Origin: Hydra vulgaris
Lineage: Eukaryota; Cnidaria; Hydrozoa; Anthoathecata; Hydridae
NCBI RefSeq assembly: GCF_038396675.1
Contig: NC_088931.1
Span: forward strand, 57,409,001-57,473,000
Length of the DNA: 64,000 nt
Reading direction: 5' to 3'
The number at the start of each line of letters is the position of its first letter. Positions within the stretch are counted from its first letter, which is position 1. Shown here in pieces: positions 59,521 through 64,000 of this stretch. The position numbers and the translations under genes were made by a program. The notes below the pieces were generated by a model that saw only the letters and a program-made list of their open reading frames with translations, was not told the origin of the DNA and searched no databases.

Positions 59521-59612
59521 TTTTCTTTTAATTATATTATTTAAATTTTAAATAAAACGTTATTTTTCCGTTTTTTAGATTATTTAAAATAGCAAATAAA
59601 ATTAAGTTCTTT

Positions 59613-59801
59613 GAGCAGCCGTGGCTCTGAGGCACTTGCCTCAGACACAAAGGATCCGTGGTTTAAATCCCACCTCTGGGTAAGTTTGGCGACATCGGTT
59701 AAGAAGGAGGCGTGAACTTCCTATTAAATGCTCATCCGCGGTGTTCTGTGATAAGACCGTAAGGGGTTCTTGGAGCACATAAATATAATTAAAAAAAAAA
59801 A
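59613..59801 (+). mobile_element. tRNA-derived SINE
   Basis: The head looks like a tRNA gene: A-box TGGCTCTGAGG at 59622-59632 and B-box GGTTTAAATCC at 59660-59670, 27 bp apart. It retains an anticodon-stem-like 'tgcctcagacacaaaggatccgtgg' and a T-arm 'gtggtttaaatcccacc'. The unrelated body ('ggcgacatcggttaagaagg', 'tgctcatccgcggtgttctg') ends in an A-rich tail at 59790-59801. Pol III-transcribed SINEs have this design and borrow LINE machinery. The missing CCA, the diverged acceptor and the tail argue against a functional tRNA. Confidence 0.75.
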
Positions 59802-59880
59802 GTTTTAAAATTCTAAGGTTGGAAAAAATAGCCAACCTCAGACAATCATTGCCGAATGTTGACCCTAATTCCGAAGATTG

Positions 59881-59881
<1 letters not shown>

Positions 59882-59951
<70 letters not shown>
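59882..59951. repeat. (TA)n microsatellite
   Basis: Pure TA run. Confidence 0.95.
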
Positions 59952-59953
<2 letters not shown>

Positions 59954-60413
59954 ATCATAATGATTCATTGCATGCATTGCTTGAATTTTTAGTTTAAAAG
60001 TAGAAAAACTTGAAATTAAAATTAAAATAAAAAGTTCATAAATATGTCATCTGGTCACGTGACCGGGGCAAGATGATTAATTATGCAATTTCTGACTCCA
60101 ACTTTATGAAAATTTAAAAATTACCAACTAATCTAACTAAAAAAACATAAAATAAACATGCGTCGAAAAAAAATATTCTTAAAAAAGTTACACCAAAAAG
60201 GACACCATTCGTTATAAATAACCGAAAGCAAAGTATTTTTTTTGAAGCGAAAAAAGTAAACTTATGCGTATAAAATTGCATTATTTGTATTTAAAAAAAC
60301 CATTTTAAAATACAAAGTTTAATTATAGTTTCGTTTTCACCCATTTTTGAGTTTTTTTGTTGAGTTGCTATATGAAAAGCCATCTTACCCCATTCGCCAT
60401 CTTGCCCGCTTTC

Positions 60414-60595
<182 letters not shown>

Positions 60596-60663
60596 CACAC
60601 ATTAGGATGTCCCTAATGTGTGTGTGTGTGTGTATACATCTTAGTAGCTTTCTATCCATTTGT

Positions 60664-61800
60664 TTGTTCTACCCCTTAGATGTAGAATACATGTTAAGCT
60701 TTGATAATAATATTTTGTGGTCGACTGTATCAAAAGCCTAGAGAGATGTATGAATACACCTAATGTAATTTCTCCGTTTGTAAAAGAGTTTTTTATTTCA
60801 TCAACTAGGTGAAGGGTTGCGAGTTCAGTTGATATATTTTTTTAAAAACCGAATTGCTCGGAGTAAACAAAATTATTTTCTTTAAAAAAAGTATATACTC
60901 TATTGTGCATAATTCTCTCAAGTATCTTAGAGAATGTATAAAGTTTTGATATTGGTCTGTAATTGCCTATTTCACTTGTATCTCCTGATTTTAAAATATT
61001 TTTTACTTTCGCAGTTTTCAGTTTTTCAGGAAAGATGCCTTCCTTTAAGGAGTGTTTAAATATCTTAAATAAAGGAACCTTAAGTTCGTTTTGGCAGTTA
61101 ATTACTATGTTGCTATTAATATCGTCGATTCCGGTTGCTTTGTTTCTTTTTAGGGTTTTAAAAGCATTGTCAAATTCTAATACGGTTAGTTTTTCGTTAT
61201 TTAATTTATTTTTATTACAATCTAAATATTTATCAAAAGATTTATTTACACTTGGAATTTGGGATGCAAATTTCGATCCTATATTAACAAAGGAGTTGCT
61301 AAACTCGTTTGCAATGACGTTTTCATCATCAACTGTTTTGTGGTTGATTTTTATAGTTTTAGGAAAGTACGGTTTGTTAATTTTTGGTTTACCAATAAGT
61401 TCATTTAATAATTGCTTTATTTTCCTAGAATCTGTTTGACACTTTTCAAGTAATTTATTATTATAACTAGCTTTAGCGGTTTTTTTAATTTTCTCAAAGA
61501 GACTTGCATAATTCTTGTATTCCGATTTTGTTTTATTGCTTTTTTTTAAGGTACTTTATATATAATCGTTGTTTCCGCTTCGATAATTTTTTAAGACCTT
61601 TACTCAAACAAGGTGAATTTATGTCTTTAAATTTAATTGTTTTTACTACTTTGGGGAAGTGTTTATCATAAAGATATAAAAAAATATCTATAAACGTATT
61701 ATACATTAAATTGGTATCATTTGAGGATTCTAAATCTGACTAGTCAATATTGGCTAACTCACTTTTAAAGTTAACCTGGCTATCTAAAAAAAATGCCGCC
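60664..61800 (-). pseudogene. CR1-like LINE E fragment (linker and first RT motifs)
   Basis: The minus strand reads 'QVNFKSELANID', 'DKHFPKVVKTIKFKDINSP', 'QTDSRKIKQLLNELIGKP', 'VLEFDNAFKTLKRNKATGID', 'HSLKEGIFPEKLKTAKVKNI', 'GNYRPISKLYTFSKILERIM', 'LATLHLVDEIKNSF' and '[11 protein letters not shown]', then '[11 protein letters not shown]'. These are the linker and RT blocks 1-3 of a CR1-like LINE. It stops before the catalytic FADD box at the microsatellite near 60640. The open frame on the opposite strand (60963-61439) is its antisense shadow. Confidence 0.8.
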
Positions 61801-61842
61801 TTGTAATTGTTTTTTTATTTATTTTAATTTTATCATTATATA

Positions 61843-62835
61843 TTATAAGATATCATAAGAAAGCAGCTTGTTTAACATGTTGGTCTTAACTTCGGTTTTC
61901 AGATCCTTACCAGCAAGAGCAAAAATGACTTGACGTTGCGGAGACAGATACCAAGTATGACGCATAAGAATTTGGTAAAGAAACTTTCCTAATGCCGCAA
62001 ATTCTTTAAACTCGTCTGCTGTTTGTAGCTGAAAAGCAATATCGAACGCCATTAAACCATTTGAAGGTGTTTGAGAAGCATTAGGTCTTTTGAGAAAGAA
62101 GAGTCCATGAAAAAATACAATGTAGTTGGTTTCAGATGGTTTATTGTATTTTTTCCAACTGTTTCGGAATCAGCAGGGTGGTACATTTGAGTCATCTGAA
62201 TAACCAGTAAATATAGTCAGTCATAAACCTTGCTTCATGATGAGCTCCAGGCTGTTTAAATGAAAAGTTCGATAACTTAGCTCCTAGAAAAAATGCCATA
62301 AGCTCACAAAGATACTTGTAATCACCTCTCTGGAAAGTATTCTTATGAAGAACTGTGATACAAAACTCTTTAGTATCCTGGGCAAGTTTGAACAGTAATG
62401 AGCCGTGCCTGAAAGTATCTTGAGACCAGTCAATCTTTACAATTCTCTCAAGTTTGTTTACATCTCTTTAAACCTGCGGCCATAGTTTTTGGAGAATTAC
62501 ATAAAGTTTCTTGCTGGGACTACTTGTTGGACCAAATATTATTTTCATCACATGAGCCACGTGAATTTCATAAATGTGATGTCTGCGCATTAACCAGAGA
62601 ACCGGTCTTTTAAGGGCATAGGAAATAATGCTTACAGCACCTTTATTTTTACCAGTGTTACTGGATGTTGTGTCAGAACACAATCCAATAATCTGATCCG
62701 ACATTTCATAGTAATCAAGCATTGTTTGAATTGCAATGGCTTGATCACTTCCCTTGGAACTTTCAATTTTTAAGATACCGAGAATAAAGTCTAGTGGACC
62801 AGACTATGGTGAAGGTGCGCTAATAGCAATTCTAT
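61843..62835 (-). pseudogene. hAT-like transposase fragment related to the one in the eIF3i intron
   Basis: Minus strand: 'PLDFILGI', 'SDQAIAIQTMLDYYEMSDQI', 'IGLCSDTTSSNTGKNKGAVS', 'WLMRRHHIYEIHVAHVMK', 'FGPTSSPSKKLYVILQKLW', then, after a stop, 'VKIDWSQDTFRHGSLL' and 'GDYKYLCELMAFFLGA'. A final segment, 62052-61843, has 'DEFKEFAALGKFLYQILM'. The DTT.SN / HH / PTSSP order matches 18041-17760, so both belong to one family, which I place tentatively with hAT because the other copy has an 8-bp target duplication. No termini were found here. Confidence 0.6.
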
Positions 62836-63419
62836 CCTCATATATTTTATTTTTTTTTATACATGTTTTATTTTACAACTACAAAGTAATTACAAGTTAC
62901 CAAAGTTACCAAGTAAAGATATACAAATTTAAATCATAAATATAAAGTTCAAAATATACGAGGTAAATAAAAATATAGTTGCTTACAACTCCGAGACATG
63001 AATAATAAATACCAATTACAACAAGATAATAACGTGTTAGTAAAAATAATCCGAGATATATATCTCTATATTACTCCAATTAAAATAAAAAGTACAATAA
63101 ATAAAATAATCTGCTGATTTTTTGGAGGAGAGTTTAGATGTTTCACTATAAGTTAATTTACCTCATTTCAAGATAATGTTAGTGTATAAATAAGATAAAA
63201 ACAAAATTTGTGTAAGATTGATAAGAAGAAATACTTATTAGTAGTAGGGAAGCTCGCAGAAGACTTAAGTCAGTCTTGTCATCGAGTACCTATTTCTTAG
63301 ACGTGTAATACACATACAAAATCAGTTGCATACGTGGTATATATGTACGTGTTACATATATACCTTGTTATTAATATTATTTTTATTATCGATTTGTATT
63401 AAAAGTTAAGTTACATTTA
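62836..63419. other. No gene; AT-rich
   Basis: Contains a short palindromic 'tacgtggtatatatgtacgtgttacatatatac' near 63330-63363. Nothing else supported. Confidence 0.5.
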
Positions 63420-64000
63420 TTTATCTATTTATTCAAATTTAAAAAAATTCCTTACAGTTGTTTAATTTAATTATTGTAGATTTTAGCTTTTTTTTCAGAG
63501 AGTGTTCGTTGTTTAAGTTTAATAGTGATTCGTTTCTGGAAACTAATTTGTTAAATAAATAGGGACCACGATATGTAACTGAGAATTTTGAGAGTCTTGT
63601 TGTTTCAAATGGTGTCTTAAAGTTGCCTGTTGCTCTTGTATTGTATTGTTTTTGTATTATATATTGTTTTTAAAAAAGTGTGCTGTAAACTGCTCTGGAA
63701 CGAAACAAAGTTTATATTTAAACATAAAAAGTATATTTTGAAAAATATTTGTTTGGAATATATTTAAGGCGTTTATTTGTTTCAGTAAGGGTTGAGCATG
63801 AGTAATTTGCTTTTGTTGTATACTAGGCTTGAAGCGTGTTTTTGACGTAAGTAAAGTGGTTGTAATTTAGATTTGTGGGTACTGCCCCATGCTATATTGG
63901 CATATATGAGATAGCTATGTATGAATGAGAAGTAAATAAGTTTGAGACTTTTTTGTGACAAAAATGGTCTTGCCTTGTGAAGTAAACCTCTGTTCTTTAA
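63420..64000 (-). pseudogene. LINE F, C-terminal part, running off the window
   Basis: The minus strand from the window edge reads 'LLHKARPFLSQKSLKLIYFS', 'FIHSYLIYANIAWGSTHKSK', 'LYLRQKHA', and later 'LKILSYISWSLF' and 'RITIKLKQRTLSEKKLK'. It is colinear with the C-terminal region of LINE B ('FAYIHSYINYCNIAWASTYQ', 'YKKQKQACRI'). This is the thumb/C-terminal region after RT. It is broken by stops, and its 5' part lies beyond position 64000. Confidence 0.75.

Noticed and set aside
59613-59685. Functional tRNA gene
   Set aside because: A- and B-boxes are present, but the acceptor stem does not pair and the sequence continues into a SINE body with an A-tail.
60963-61439. 158-aa ORF on the + strand, hydrophobic, membrane-protein-like
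   Set aside because: Antisense of the LINE E linker and reverse transcriptase, whose motifs are clear on the minus strand.

Overview
This is a eukaryotic window: very AT-rich (I estimate roughly 70% or more A+T), full of (TA)n microsatellites, with a single spliced host gene buried in transposable elements (TEs). The mixture of CR1/jockey-like LINEs, hAT, P/THAP9, piggyBac and Tc1 elements, together with an animal-type eIF3i, suggests a cnidarian genome such as Hydra. That assignment is inference; no ribosomal or mitochondrial marker is present.

Host gene. The only convincing cellular gene is translation initiation factor eIF3 subunit I (WD40 protein, + strand). Six coding exons at 15292-15469, 19968-20183, 28211-28338, 28423-28623, 28740-28906 and 29198-29279 give 323 codons in one frame. 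Only the initiator Met must come from an upstream exon. The introns are inflated by TEs: a 3.1-kb hAT element with a perfect 8-bp target duplication, a decayed 'NELPL'-type transposon gene, two foldback MITEs and a pogo-like MITE.

Layout. 1-6.6 kb: a diverged direct duplication of a non-coding unit, minisatellites and TA arrays. 7-15 kb: decayed copies of jockey-like LINE family A, one split by a 1.2-kb TIR element. 15.3-29.3 kb: eIF3i. 31 kb: 5' piece of a piggyBac element. 32.8-40.2 kb: one 7.4-kb insertion with CCCAGTGAAAAA termini, carrying a long inverted-repeat element (itself hit by a hAT MITE) and a P/THAP9 element (itself hit by a 580-bp Tc1-like element). 40.4-47.3 kb: a minus-strand CR1-like LINE split by a plus-strand LINE A. 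47.6-49.6 kb: a Tc1 DD34E transposon, damaged only by two stop codons. 50.7-51.4 kb: an intact LINE ORF1. 51.5-57.1 kb: a piggyBac element apparently split by LINE B, which is in turn split by a 0.9-kb TIR element. 58-64 kb: more LINE fragments, a tRNA-derived SINE and a hAT-like fragment.

Most interesting signal. The Tc1 transposase is preceded by what reads as a complete heat-shock promoter: an array of alternating nGAAn/nTTCn units (eight of nine consecutive units perfect, plus a separate perfect three-unit element), a TATA box, and a TCAGTC initiator at the expected distance. This points to a heat-inducible DNA transposon. Second is the 7.4-kb CCCAGTG insertion, whose empty site can be reconstructed from another copy of the target repeat in the same window. 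All TE protein identifications are by eye from motifs; no database search was run.
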